The notes beneath the pieces are model-generated. The model did not search any database and was not told the DNA's origin. It worked only from the letters and a program-made list of their open reading frames with translations. A stretch of DNA of 50,174 bases, taken from positions 1-50,174 of the forward strand of contig NZ_JAANOY010000017.1 in NCBI RefSeq assembly GCF_011320095.1, read 5' to 3'. Made by a program: the position numbers and the translations under genes. Below, piece by piece: positions 42,899-50,174 of the stretch (positions within the stretch are counted from its first letter, which is position 1; each line of letters starts with the position of its first letter). The stretch comes from Cognatiluteimonas telluris. Its GTDB lineage: Bacteria; Pseudomonadota; Gammaproteobacteria; Xanthomonadales; Xanthomonadaceae.

Positions 42899-43846
42899 TC
42901 AGTAATACAACGTCACCAGGTGCCGCGCCTGGGCGAAGAACAGCCAGCGCTCCACCAACGCGCCCACCAGTGCGCACAGCGCGGCCAGCGGCAACGCAAG
43001 CGGCTGCAGGCCGACGATGGCCGCGCCCAGCGCCGCGCATGCGACGGGCACGACGACCAGCAACACGATCGCCAGCATGCGCAGCCGTCGCCCATGCTTG
43101 CGCGCGAGCACGAAGGCCATCTCGCGGGTGACGTAATTGGATTCGGTGATCGGGCGTTCGAAGAGCGCCACGTCGCGCCGTGGCAGGCCGACCGCGTCGC
43201 CGCGGGTGAGCGGCAGCGGCGTGGTGTCGATCGCATGCCAGTAGCGCCATTTGCACAGCGCCAGCAGCAGCGTCGTCGCCGCCGCGAGCACGAGCAGCGA
43301 CACCGGCGCCGAAGCCGAAAATCCGCGCAGCGCCAGCCACAGCCAGCCGCCACAGACCAGCGCGAACAGCAGGTACACCGGCATCACCAGGCCATGCCGC
43401 CACGCCGGCACCGGCTTGAGGCTGGCGTAGATCATCGCGGTGCAGGCCACGGTCACCGACGCGAGCACCACCAGCGCCAGCGCGCAGGTGATGCCGACCG
43501 GGCCGAGCAGCGCCGGCGCCGTCCGCACATCGTTGTCGAGCATCGCCGGCAGCAGCGCCGCGCCCAGGCCCAGCGCCGGCACGTAGGTCGCCACCGCGGC
43601 GACGCCTTCGCGCGACAGCCACGAGGTACGCCACTGCGACAACGCGCGCCACGCACGTTGCGGCTGGCCCAGGTGCGCGAGCGAACTCAGCAGGCCGATC
43701 GTCACCAGCACCAGCCCGGCCAGCAGGCCCGGCAGCAACGATCGCGCCGGTTGCTGCAACATCGCCGCCACCGCCGTCCACGCCAGCAGCCCGTAGCCGG
43801 CACCGGACAAGGTGGTGAAGAAGATGACCGAGAACGCCGGATTCAT
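42899..43846 (-). CDS. soeC: DmsC/SoeC-type membrane anchor subunit
   Basis: A 315-residue integral membrane protein with eight predicted helices starting MNPAFSVIFFTTLSGAGYGLLAW; this is the DmsC-like anchor of DMSO reductase family enzymes. It would exchange electrons with the quinone pool and hold the two soluble subunits on the cytoplasmic face. It is the last gene of a three-gene unit and overlaps the iron-sulfur subunit by ATGA. The stop is at 42899-42901, 9 bp from a REP-like arm. The assignment to SoeC rather than DmsC rests on the catalytic subunit. Confidence 0.85.
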   Translation of the reverse strand: MNPAFSVIFFTTLSGAGYGLLAWTAVAAMLQQPARSLLPGLLAGLVLVTIGLLSSLAHLGQPQRAWRALSQWRTSWLSREGVAAVATYVPALGLGAALLPAMLDNDVRTAPALLGPVGITCALALVVLASVTVACTAMIYASLKPVPAWRHGLVMPVYLLFALVCGGWLWLALRGFSASAPVSLLVLAAATTLLLALCKWRYWHAIDTTPLPLTRGDAVGLPRRDVALFERPITESNYVTREMAFVLARKHGRRLRMLAIVLLVVVPVACAALGAAIVGLQPLALPLAALCALVGALVERWLFFAQARHLVTLYY

Positions 43847-44625
43847 CGGCTCAGCACCCGATCCAACCATTTCAGCATCGGCGGCAAGGCGTCCACGTCC
43901 AGCACTTCGGCCGCGACCGGCGGCGATGCTTCGGCCGCCTCCACCCCGCGCCGTGGCCGCGGCGGCAGGTAACGGTTGACCGGCTGGTAGCCCAGCTCCG
44001 GCAGCAACGCCACGCCGCCGCGCTCGGCGACCAGTCGCGACACCTTCGACTCCGGATCGCCAAGATCGCCGAAATGCCGCGCGCGGGTGGGACACACCTG
44101 CACGCAGGCCGGTTCGCGCTCGGCTTCGGGCAGGTTCTCGTTGTAGATGCGATCCACGCACAGGGTGCACTTCTTCATCACCCCTTCGACCGGCGACATT
44201 TCGCGCGCGCCGTACGGACAGGCCCACGCGCACAGGCCGCAGCCGATGCACTTGTCCTCGTCGACCAGCACGATGCCGTCCTCGCCGCGCTTGTAGCTGG
44301 CGCCGGTCGGACACACGGTGACGCAGGCGGGGGTTTCGCAATGCAGGCACGAGCGCGGGAAATGCAGCGTCTGCGCCGGTTGCGTGGCCGTCGAAGCGCC
44401 ACCGCCGCCACAGGCGCTGGTGGCCTGCAGCTCGAAGCTGTGCACGCGGTTGAGCCAGACCCCGCTCGGCGACGCGCTGTAGGGATCGCTGTCGGTCAGT
44501 GGCCCGGCGATGCCGCCGGCGTTCCATTCCTTGCAACCGACCGCGCAGGCATGGCAGCCGACGCAGGTATCGAGGTCGATTACCAGTCCGAGTTTCACCT
44601 TCGATGGTGGCGGCAGCATGGTCAT
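43843..44625 (-). CDS. soeB: Four-cluster ferredoxin-like electron transfer subunit
   Basis: A 260-residue protein with cysteine motifs for four [4Fe-4S] clusters: CVGCHACAVGC, CLHCETPACVTVCP, CIGCGLCAWACP and CTLC...ACVQVCP. It belongs to the DmsB/NrfC/SoeB group and passes electrons between the molybdenum subunit and the membrane anchor. The ATG at 44625 overlaps the stop of the catalytic gene (ATGA), and its own stop overlaps the next ATG, so the order A-B-C is fully coupled. The C-terminal tail (after about 195) is Pro/Ala-rich. It has no export signal, so it is cytoplasmic. Confidence 0.9.
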   Translation of the reverse strand: MTMLPPPSKVKLGLVIDLDTCVGCHACAVGCKEWNAGGIAGPLTDSDPYSASPSGVWLNRVHSFELQATSACGGGGASTATQPAQTLHFPRSCLHCETPACVTVCPTGASYKRGEDGIVLVDEDKCIGCGLCAWACPYGAREMSPVEGVMKKCTLCVDRIYNENLPEAEREPACVQVCPTRARHFGDLGDPESKVSRLVAERGGVALLPELGYQPVNRYLPPRPRRGVEAAEASPPVAAEVLDVDALPPMLKWLDRVLSR

Positions 44626-47567
44626 GGTTTTGCCTTGCTCGCGTGCTGCCGGTTGCGCATGCGCACGCCGTAGCGCAGCGGCGCCTCGTCGGCCTCGGCG
44701 TAGGCCAGCGGCGCGAACTGCGGCTGGCTCTGGGTGTGGTCGCCATCCACGGCGCCGACGTCGGCTTTGCGGATCGACACCCGCAGGTCGAACCACGCCG
44801 CCTGGCCGGTGACCGGATCGGCGTTGGCGTAGTCCCCGCGCGGGGTGATGTCGGAGATCAGGTGGTTCAACAGGAAGCCCTGGTTGGATTCGGGTGCACC
44901 CTGGGCCAGCGTCCAGGCGCGCTTGCGCTTGCCGATCGCGTTCCAGCTCCACACGGTGTCGGGTTGCACGTTGGCGGCGAACTTCGCCTGCACGCGGATG
45001 CTGCCGTGGTGCGAGGTGACGTCGATCCAGTCCTCGTCGGCCAGTCCGAAGCGCGCGCCCGTCGCCGGATGCAGGTACAGGAAATTGCGCGTCGCGATCT
45101 GCCGCAGCCACGCGTTCTGCGATCCCCAGGCGTGGTACATGAACATCGGCCGCTGGGTGATCGCCGACAGCGGGTACGCGTCGCCATCGACCTGCACGCC
45201 TTCGAACGGCTCGTACCAGATCGGCAGCGGATCGAAATACGTCGCCACGCGCTCGCGATGTTCGGGCGGCGGTTGCACCGCGCCATGGCCCTGCGCGGCG
45301 AGGCGGAATTTCTGCAGGGCCTCGGAGTACAGCTGCAGCACGATTGGTTCGGCATTGGCGACGAAACCCATGCGCTGCGCCCAGTCCAGGTAGCCGCGAT
45401 TGGCCATCTTGTAATAGCGCGCGTGTTCGGGGATCTCCTCGCGCCAGAAACCGTCGTGGGCGATGTAGGCCTCGAGCTGGCGTGGATTCGGCGCGCCCTT
45501 GCCGTGCTGGCTGCCGTCCTCGCCGCGCCAGCCGGCGAGCAGGCCGACGCCGGGCGTGCGTTCGTGGCGGACGATGTAGTCGGCGTAGTCGCGGTAGACC
45601 GGCGTGCCGTCGGCATGCGCCATGCCGGGCAATCCCAGGCGCGCACCGAGGTCGAGCAGCACCGACTGGAAGCCGCGCACGTCGCGCGGATGCCCGCCGG
45701 GGTGCGGTTGCGTGGCCGGATCGAACAGCGGATGGCGGATCGCGTCGGCCGCGGCGTCGGCGTCGGAAATCGGCCGGTCCAGCAGCGAGATCGCGTCGAA
45801 GCGTTCGAGGTAGGTCGTGTCGGGCAACACGAGATCCGCATAGGCGACCATTTCCGACGCGTAGGCATCGGAATAGATGATGCGCGGGATGCGGTAGTTG
45901 CCTTCGCCATCCTTGTCGGTCAGCCAGTGCATCGTCTCGCGGGTGTTCATCGCCGAGTTCCAGCTCATGTTGGCCATGAACATCAGCAACGCATCGATCT
46001 TGTACGGGTCGCCCGCGTGCGCGTTGCGGATCACGGTCTGCAGCATGCCGTGCGCGGCGAGCGGATAGGCCCACGAAAACGCATGGTCGATCCGCCGTGG
46101 CCGGCCTTCCGCATCCACGACCAGGTCCTCGGGCCCGTGCACGAACCCCAGCGGACCGCCATCGAGCGTGCCGTTGTCCTTGCGTCCGCGCGCGGGACGA
46201 TTCGCCGGCGGAATCGGCTTGGGGTAGGGCGGCTGGTAACGGAACGAGCCCGGCGTGTCGATCGCGCCCAGCAGCAACTGCAGCAGGTGCAGCGCGCGAC
46301 AGGTGTGGAAGCCGTTGCTGTGCGCGCTGATGCCGCGCATGGCGTGCATCGACACCGGGCGCCCCACCATCTCCGGATGCGTGCGGCCGGCGGTGTCGGT
46401 CCAGGCGATCGGCAGCGAGAAGTTGCTGTCGAAGGCGGCGGCGGCGAGCTCGCGCGCGATCCGGCGGATGGTGTCGGCGGGGATGCCGCAGCGCGCGCTC
46501 ACCGCGTCGGGTGCGTACTGCGGATCGAGGTAACGCTCGGCGAGCAGCTGGAACACCGGGACCGCGATGCGGCCATCGGCCAGTATCACTTCGCCGACCA
46601 CGGCGGGCGTGATACCGGTCGCGTCGGCGCGTGCGAAGCGGTGTCCTGCGTGGGCGGGCGTATCGCTCGACGCACCCTCACCCCCAGCCCCTCTCCCGGC
46701 GGGAGAGGGGAGCAGGGCGCACAGCGGATGGCCTTCCGCATCACGCGCGAACAGGCCGTCGTCGGCGCCGCCGGGATTGCGCACCACCAGCCAGTGCGCA
46801 TTGGCGTAGCGCACCAGGTAGTCGAGGTCGATGCGGTCGCTGCGCAGCAGCTCGTGAATCAGCGCGAACGCGAACAGGCCATCGGTGCCCGGCCGGATCC
46901 CGATCCACTCGTCGGCGATCGCGCCGTAGCCGGTGCGGACCGGATTGACCGCGACGATCTTCGCGCCGCGCGCCTTGAGCTTGCCCAGGCCGAGCTTGAT
47001 CGGATTGGAGTCGTGGTCTTCGGCCACGCCCCACAGCATCAGGTACTGCGTGTGCTCCCAGTCGGGCTCGCCGAATTCCCAGAAGCTGCCGCCGGTGGTG
47101 TAGAGGCCGCCGGCGGCCATGTTGACCGAGCAGAAGCCGCCGTGCGCGGCGTAGTTGAGGGTGCCGAACTGCTGCGCCCACCAGCCGGTGAGCGCCTGCG
47201 ACTGGTCGCGGCCGGTGAAGAACGCGAGTTCGTCCGGATTGCGCGCGCGGATCGGCGCCAGCCAGTCGGTGGCCAGCTGCAGCGCCTCGTCCCATTCGAT
47301 CTCGCGGAACTCGCCACTGCCGCGCTCGCCGATCCGCAGCAGCGGCTTGGACAGGCGCGCCGGCGAGTAGTGCTGCATGATCCCGGCCGCGCCCTTGGCG
47401 CACAGCACGCCGCGATTGACCGGATGCTCGGGATTGCCCTGGATGTAGCGGATGCGCCCGTCGGCCAGCCACACCTTGATGCCGCAGCGGCAGGCGCACA
47501 TGTAGCAGGTCGTGGTCTTGGCCTCGTCGCCGGGTGAGGGCGACAGGTTCAGGGTCGGCTCCTTCAT
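44622..47567 (-). CDS. soeA: SoeA-like molybdopterin oxidoreductase catalytic subunit (probable sulfite:quinone oxidoreductase)
   Basis: A 981-residue member of the DMSO reductase family. The N-terminal [4Fe-4S] motif uses Cys21, Cys24, Cys28 and Cys56 (CYMCACRC ... GVLCAKG); HGGFCSVN places a possible molybdenum-ligating Cys at 146. No Tat signal is present, which fits SoeABC, whose catalytic side faces the cytoplasm, and argues against periplasmic DmsA or PsrA. SoeABC oxidises sulfite to sulfate and feeds quinones. An unusual stretch at 285-298 (LLPSPAGRGAGGEG) is the translation of a dispersed intergenic repeat (see repeat entry). The ATG at 47567 overlaps the stop of a possible 42-codon leader. 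Substrate assignment is from my memory of the family, not a search. Confidence 0.85.
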   Translation of the reverse strand: MKEPTLNLSPSPGDEAKTTTCYMCACRCGIKVWLADGRIRYIQGNPEHPVNRGVLCAKGAAGIMQHYSPARLSKPLLRIGERGSGEFREIEWDEALQLATDWLAPIRARNPDELAFFTGRDQSQALTGWWAQQFGTLNYAAHGGFCSVNMAAGGLYTTGGSFWEFGEPDWEHTQYLMLWGVAEDHDSNPIKLGLGKLKARGAKIVAVNPVRTGYGAIADEWIGIRPGTDGLFAFALIHELLRSDRIDLDYLVRYANAHWLVVRNPGGADDGLFARDAEGHPLCALLPSPAGRGAGGEGASSDTPAHAGHRFARADATGITPAVVGEVILADGRIAVPVFQLLAERYLDPQYAPDAVSARCGIPADTIRRIARELAAAAFDSNFSLPIAWTDTAGRTHPEMVGRPVSMHAMRGISAHSNGFHTCRALHLLQLLLGAIDTPGSFRYQPPYPKPIPPANRPARGRKDNGTLDGGPLGFVHGPEDLVVDAEGRPRRIDHAFSWAYPLAAHGMLQTVIRNAHAGDPYKIDALLMFMANMSWNSAMNTRETMHWLTDKDGEGNYRIPRIIYSDAYASEMVAYADLVLPDTTYLERFDAISLLDRPISDADAAADAIRHPLFDPATQPHPGGHPRDVRGFQSVLLDLGARLGLPGMAHADGTPVYRDYADYIVRHERTPGVGLLAGWRGEDGSQHGKGAPNPRQLEAYIAHDGFWREEIPEHARYYKMANRGYLDWAQRMGFVANAEPIVLQLYSEALQKFRLAAQGHGAVQPPPEHRERVATYFDPLPIWYEPFEGVQVDGDAYPLSAITQRPMFMYHAWGSQNAWLRQIATRNFLYLHPATGARFGLADEDWIDVTSHHGSIRVQAKFAANVQPDTVWSWNAIGKRKRAWTLAQGAPESNQGFLLNHLISDITPRGDYANADPVTGQAAWFDLRVSIRKADVGAVDGDHTQSQPQFAPLAYAEADEAPLRYGVRMRNRQHASKAKP
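46671..46716. repeat. Dispersed palindromic repeat inside the soeA-like coding sequence
   Basis: CGCACCCTCAC..., then a perfect hairpin CCCCTCTCCC (46688-46697), loop GGC, GGGAGAGGGG (46701-46710). The same family lies intergenically at 24925-25056. Read on the minus strand it stays in frame and encodes residues ~284-299 of the catalytic subunit. Confidence 0.8.
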
Positions 47568-47692
47568 GGCGCCGTCCGGCGCGGGTGCCGGCCTCCCGGT
47601 CTGCGCGCGCGATGCCTGTCATGGCATTGCGACGGCGCGCGGTGTTCGGTGTCGCCCGTGGAGGGCGACAGGTTGCGCTGCGGTTCGGGCAT
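47564..47692 (-). CDS. Possible 42-codon leader upstream of the soeA-like gene
   Basis: A short frame starts at ATG 47692 with MPEPQRNLSPSTGD and stops at 47566-47564, where its TGA overlaps the soeA ATG (ATGA). Its first 14 residues echo the soeA N terminus (MKEPTLNLSPSPGD); the underlying 14-bp string GAGGGCGACAGGTT is repeated at both places. It may be a coupled leader peptide or the scar of a small duplication; expression is unproven. Confidence 0.3.
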   Translation of the reverse strand: MPEPQRNLSPSTGDTEHRAPSQCHDRHRARRPGGRHPRRTAP

Positions 47693-47750
47693 GGCGCGCA
47701 TTGTGCGCCGCGGCGCCGGCGGCCGCACCCGTTGCGGCCCCCGATGGCGG

Positions 47751-47756
47751 CATAAT
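47751..47756 (+). promoter_or_regulatory. -10 box of the WYL regulator gene (predicted leaderless)
   Basis: CATAAT ends exactly 6 nt before the ATG at 47763. Confidence 0.45.
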
Positions 47757-47762
47757 CGGCCG

Positions 47763-48746
47763 ATGGACCGCTACGAACGCATCCTCTCCCTGCACCGCAT
47801 CCTCAAGACCGCGCGCTACCCGGTGACGGTGCCGCGGCTGCAGGACGAACTTGGCTGCTCGCGGGCGACGGTCTATCGCGACCTGGCGTTCCTGCGCGAT
47901 GCGCTGATGGCGCCGGTGGTCGGCGACGGCGAGGCCGGCTTCCGCTACGACGCCAGCGAAGGCGACCGCTTCGAGCTGCCCGGGCTGTGGCTGAATTCCG
48001 AAGAGCTGCACGCGCTGCTCGCCACCCAGCAGCTGCTCTCGCGCAGCGGCGGCGGCATGTTGTCCAGCGCGCTGGCGCCGTTGCAGCAGCGGATCGAGAA
48101 GCTGCTCGACGAGCACGCCAATGCCAAGCACGGCAGCGGCAAGCGCTGGCCGGTCGAACGCGTGCGCGTGATCCCGCACCGCACCCGACGCATGGACGAG
48201 CAGGCCTTCCGCGCGGTGTGCTCCTCGGTGCTGGAGCGCAAGCAGCTGAGTTTCGATTACCGCGCGCGCTCGACCGACGAGAAGACCCGGCGCACGGTGT
48301 CGCCGCAACGCATCACCCATTACCGCGACAACTGGTACCTGGACGCCTGGGACCACGACCGCGAGGCGCTACGCAGTTTTTCCGTCGATCGCATCAGCGG
48401 CGCGCGGGTGCTCGACGCCGATGCGCGCGACATCGACGAGGCGCAGCTCAACGAACACCTGTCCGGCAGCTACGGGATTTTTTCCGGCGCACCCAAGGGC
48501 TGGGCGACGATCGTGTTCAGCGCGAAATCCGCGCGCTGGGTCGCCGACGAGCACTGGCATTCGCAGCAGCAGGGGCGCTTCCTGCCCGATGGCCGCTATG
48601 AACTGAAGGTGCCCTACAGTTCGGCGCGCGAACTGCTGATGGACGTGCTGCATTACGGCAGCGACGCCGAAGTGGTCGAGCCGCCGGCGCTGCGCGAGCA
48701 GGCGCGCTCGCTGCTGTCGCTGGCGCTGAGCCATTACGATCGCTGA
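47763..48746 (+). CDS. YafY-type transcriptional regulator with HTH and WYL domains
   Basis: A 327-residue protein with an N-terminal helix-turn-helix (RILSLHRILKTARYPVTVPRLQDELGCSRATVYRDLAFLRD), a helical linker and a WYL domain (about 140-225; FDYRARSTDE, then HYRDNWYLDAWDHDREALRSFSVDRI), with the W-Y-L signature as NWYLDAW. A WCX-like C-terminal extension follows (about 240-320). WYL proteins sense ligands, often nucleic acids or nucleotides, and several regulate phage defence or DNA repair. Its target is unknown; it is divergent from the soe-like operon and could control it. Confidence 0.88.
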   Translation: MDRYERILSLHRILKTARYPVTVPRLQDELGCSRATVYRDLAFLRDALMAPVVGDGEAGFRYDASEGDRFELPGLWLNSEELHALLATQQLLSRSGGGMLSSALAPLQQRIEKLLDEHANAKHGSGKRWPVERVRVIPHRTRRMDEQAFRAVCSSVLERKQLSFDYRARSTDEKTRRTVSPQRITHYRDNWYLDAWDHDREALRSFSVDRISGARVLDADARDIDEAQLNEHLSGSYGIFSGAPKGWATIVFSAKSARWVADEHWHSQQQGRFLPDGRYELKVPYSSARELLMDVLHYGSDAEVVEPPALREQARSLLSLALSHYDR

Positions 48747-49069
48747 GGCGCAGGGATCGATTCCCGCGCACCGACGCGGCTGCGGCCGGTGGCCTTGCGC
48801 GGGCTTCGGGAGCTCAGGCGCGGGTCCGGTCTTGCGCGCGTCGGTCCCGGGTGCGGCCTGCGACCTGACCCGGGCGACGGTCTGCGCACCTTGCGCCGCG
48901 CGATGTGCCACACCCTGTCGTAACTGTGCAGGATTCGTCGCCCGGATAAACGCAGCGCCTCCGGGACGCAATGCGAACTCCACGTCGTCGCCTGATCCGG
49001 CGACCGGCACCCCGGGTGCGGCTGCGCCTTACCCGGGCTGCGGGCGTCGCGCGCGCTTTGACGCCGCCC
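48747..49069. other. 323-bp gene-free interval with paired short repeats
   Basis: No gene is seen. Two copies of an inverted element, CCCGGGTGCGGCCTGCGAC...CCCGGGC (48846-48875) and CCCGGGTGCGGCTGCGCC...CCCGGGC (49011-49038), lie between two convergent genes. Each has CCCGGGT/ACCCGGG arms and can fold into a hairpin, so they may mark the 3' ends of both transcripts. Confidence 0.55.
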
Positions 49070-49705
49070 CTATTGCTCGTCGTTGGGACGCTCGAAGCCC
49101 AGCTGTCCCACCTGTCCGGGCGTCTGCGCGATCCGCCAGACCTTGTCGGTGTTGACGCCGTAGCCGTCCAGCTTCTCCAGCAGCGCCTGGTAGGTGGCCC
49201 CGTCCATTTCCGGCGTGCGCGCGAAGATCCACGCCAACCCGCCGTCGGGCGTGGCCAGCAGCATCCAGCGCTGCTGCGGATCGACTTCGAGGATGCGCTG
49301 GGTGGCCGGCACCACGCGGAAGAACCGCAGCCGCCAGTCGCGGTTGCCGGTGCCGGGGAGCACCTTGGCGACGGCGTCGAGCGACTTGACCGGGGCGTGG
49401 AAGCCGGTGCGGTAGACGTAATGCACGGCGATCCGGCCGTCGTCGCGCAGGGTGTATTCGTCGCGCGACTGCACGTGGCCGCGTTCGGTGAAATACGGAA
49501 CGTGCGCGATCACGTACCAGGTGCCCATCAGCGGCGCCAACGGCAGGGCACTGGGTGGCGCGGCCACGGGCGCCGAGGCGCAGGCGGCGAGCAGCATCGG
49601 CAGCAACAGGGCGCCAAGCCGCGTTTTCCAGGCGCGGGCGCACCGCAGTCGCGCAACCGTTGCGCGCAGTACCGGCGTGGCCGTCGGGGATGGGATGGGG
49701 GACAC
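49070..49705 (-). CDS. Lipocalin family lipoprotein (Blc-like)
   Basis: A 211-residue protein with a long basic n-region, a hydrophobic core and a lipobox (LAAC, Cys42). The mature part has the lipocalin signature G-x-W-Y (MGTWYVIAHVPYF) and the later strands RLRFFRVVPATQRILEVD and WMLLATPDGGLAWIFART, which match the bacterial Blc family of outer-membrane lipocalins that bind lysophospholipids or fatty acids. The start is the GTG at 49705, with GGAG about 6 nt upstream. The long n-region is unusual and an internal start is possible. Divergent from the gene at 49855. Confidence 0.85.
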   Translation of the reverse strand: MSPIPSPTATPVLRATVARLRCARAWKTRLGALLLPMLLAACASAPVAAPPSALPLAPLMGTWYVIAHVPYFTERGHVQSRDEYTLRDDGRIAVHYVYRTGFHAPVKSLDAVAKVLPGTGNRDWRLRFFRVVPATQRILEVDPQQRWMLLATPDGGLAWIFARTPEMDGATYQALLEKLDGYGVNTDKVWRIAQTPGQVGQLGFERPNDEQ

Positions 49706-49854
49706 GCTTCACTCCTTCGAAGGCGGCGGGACGCAGCGCCGGACATGGCACCCGCGGGGGTGTGCAGCGTCCGTGATTGCGCCATCGCGCGCAATCGCAG
49801 GCCCTGAGATGTGCACCGCCGACGCTGGCGTCACCACTTGACCGGAGTCGTCCC

Positions 49855-50160
49855 ATGTCCCTGTCACCGTCGTCGTCCGCCCCCACCCCGGATCCGCGCC
49901 TGGAGCGCGCACTGCGCCTGCTGGTCGCGATCGGCGCGCTGTTGGCGCTGGTGCTGCTGCGGGTCGACAGCCCGTGGTTTGGCGCGCTGCCGTTGTGGTT
50001 GCTGGGGATGCCGCTGGTGAGCTGGTGGGCGCTGCACCGCTTCCGCCTGCCACGGCTGTCGCGCGCGGCGGCCGGCAACCCGCGCCGGCGCCGGCACCCG
50101 ACCACCCAGGCACGCCGGCGCCTGCCCACGCCCGCCACGCGACGGATGCGCGCGGCCTGA
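49855..50160 (+). CDS. Small membrane protein with basic tail
   Basis: A 101-residue protein with a Ser/Pro-rich start, two hydrophobic helices (about 19-36 and 42-60) and a strongly Arg/Pro-rich C-terminal tail (RRRRHPTTQARRRLPTPATRRMRAA), which should face the cytoplasm. I recognise no family. The ATG at 49855 follows CGGAG at normal spacing. The stop is at 50158-50160, close to the right edge of the window. Coding potential is moderate only. Confidence 0.55.
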   Translation: MSLSPSSSAPTPDPRLERALRLLVAIGALLALVLLRVDSPWFGALPLWLLGMPLVSWWALHRFRLPRLSRAAAGNPRRRRHPTTQARRRLPTPATRRMRAA

Positions 50161-50174
50161 CGCGGAGGCTGAAG

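Noticed and set aside
44499-47537. A 1000-codon plus-strand frame opposite the soeA-like gene
   Set aside because: It is an antisense shadow of a gene with clear cysteine motifs and family similarity; its product is compositionally abnormal.

Overview
The window is a GC-rich chromosomal segment whose gene content points to the Xanthomonadaceae/Lysobacteraceae (Lysobacter, Luteimonas or Xanthomonas relatives). The evidence is an oleABCD olefin cluster whose OleA aligns residue for residue with the Xanthomonas enzyme, an AlgZ/AlgR-type pair next to hemC, the dtd-rpoD neighbourhood, and xanthomonad-style intergenic repeats (GGAGCGGCTTCAGCCGCGAG and relatives). Assignments rest on reading translated sequence and recalled family motifs; no database search was possible.

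Layout. 1-2355 (minus): hemD-hemX-hemY, with hemY cut by the window edge. 2372-5591 (plus): thioesterase-like protein, small lipoprotein, rhodanese, secB, gpsA. 5766-7212 (minus): trmL and a short-chain dehydrogenase. 7428-10740 (plus): a two-domain M16 metallopeptidase, a strong terminator and a DUF4156 lipoprotein. 11024-21122 (plus): the olefin cluster oleA-[fic-mod-res]-oleB-oleC-oleD, interrupted between oleA and oleB by a 5.3 kb module encoding a Fic protein, a type III-like DNA methyltransferase and a helicase-nuclease. 21220-24880: ubiJ-ubiB-rsmB, translationally coupled. 25124-30188: an envelope locus with an ArnT-like glycosyltransferase, two GT-B-like proteins and an LpxL-type acyltransferase. 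30261-33897: dtd, rpoD, three small proteins and a CAU-anticodon tRNA. 34121-37581: kdpE, a short kdpD and a 5'-truncated kup. 37774-42777: a secreted helical protein, a SufR-like regulator, a carboxylesterase, a LytS/AlgZ-AlgR two-component pair and hemC. 42899-47567 (minus): a SoeABC-like molybdoenzyme. 47763-50160: a WYL regulator, a lipocalin and a small membrane protein.

How the parts work together. OleA condenses two fatty acyl-CoAs, OleD reduces the beta-keto acid, OleC makes a beta-lactone and OleB decarboxylates it to a long-chain olefin. In this strain oleB starts on an ATGA overlap with the restriction gene, so expression of oleBCD is probably physically linked to the defence-like module. 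HemC and HemD make uroporphyrinogen III but are encoded about 40 kb apart. The soe-like genes encode a cytoplasm-facing, membrane-anchored molybdenum oxidoreductase that probably feeds electrons from sulfite to the quinone pool; UbiJ and UbiB serve ubiquinone synthesis.

Most notable observations: the fic-mod-res insertion with a perfect palindromic operator-like site over the fic start codon and an A8 tract in mod; a dispersed intergenic repeat read through in frame inside the molybdoenzyme catalytic gene; a kup gene missing its first third beside an equally shortened kdpD; and a recurring -10 box placed exactly 6 nt before the start codon, predicting many leaderless mRNAs.
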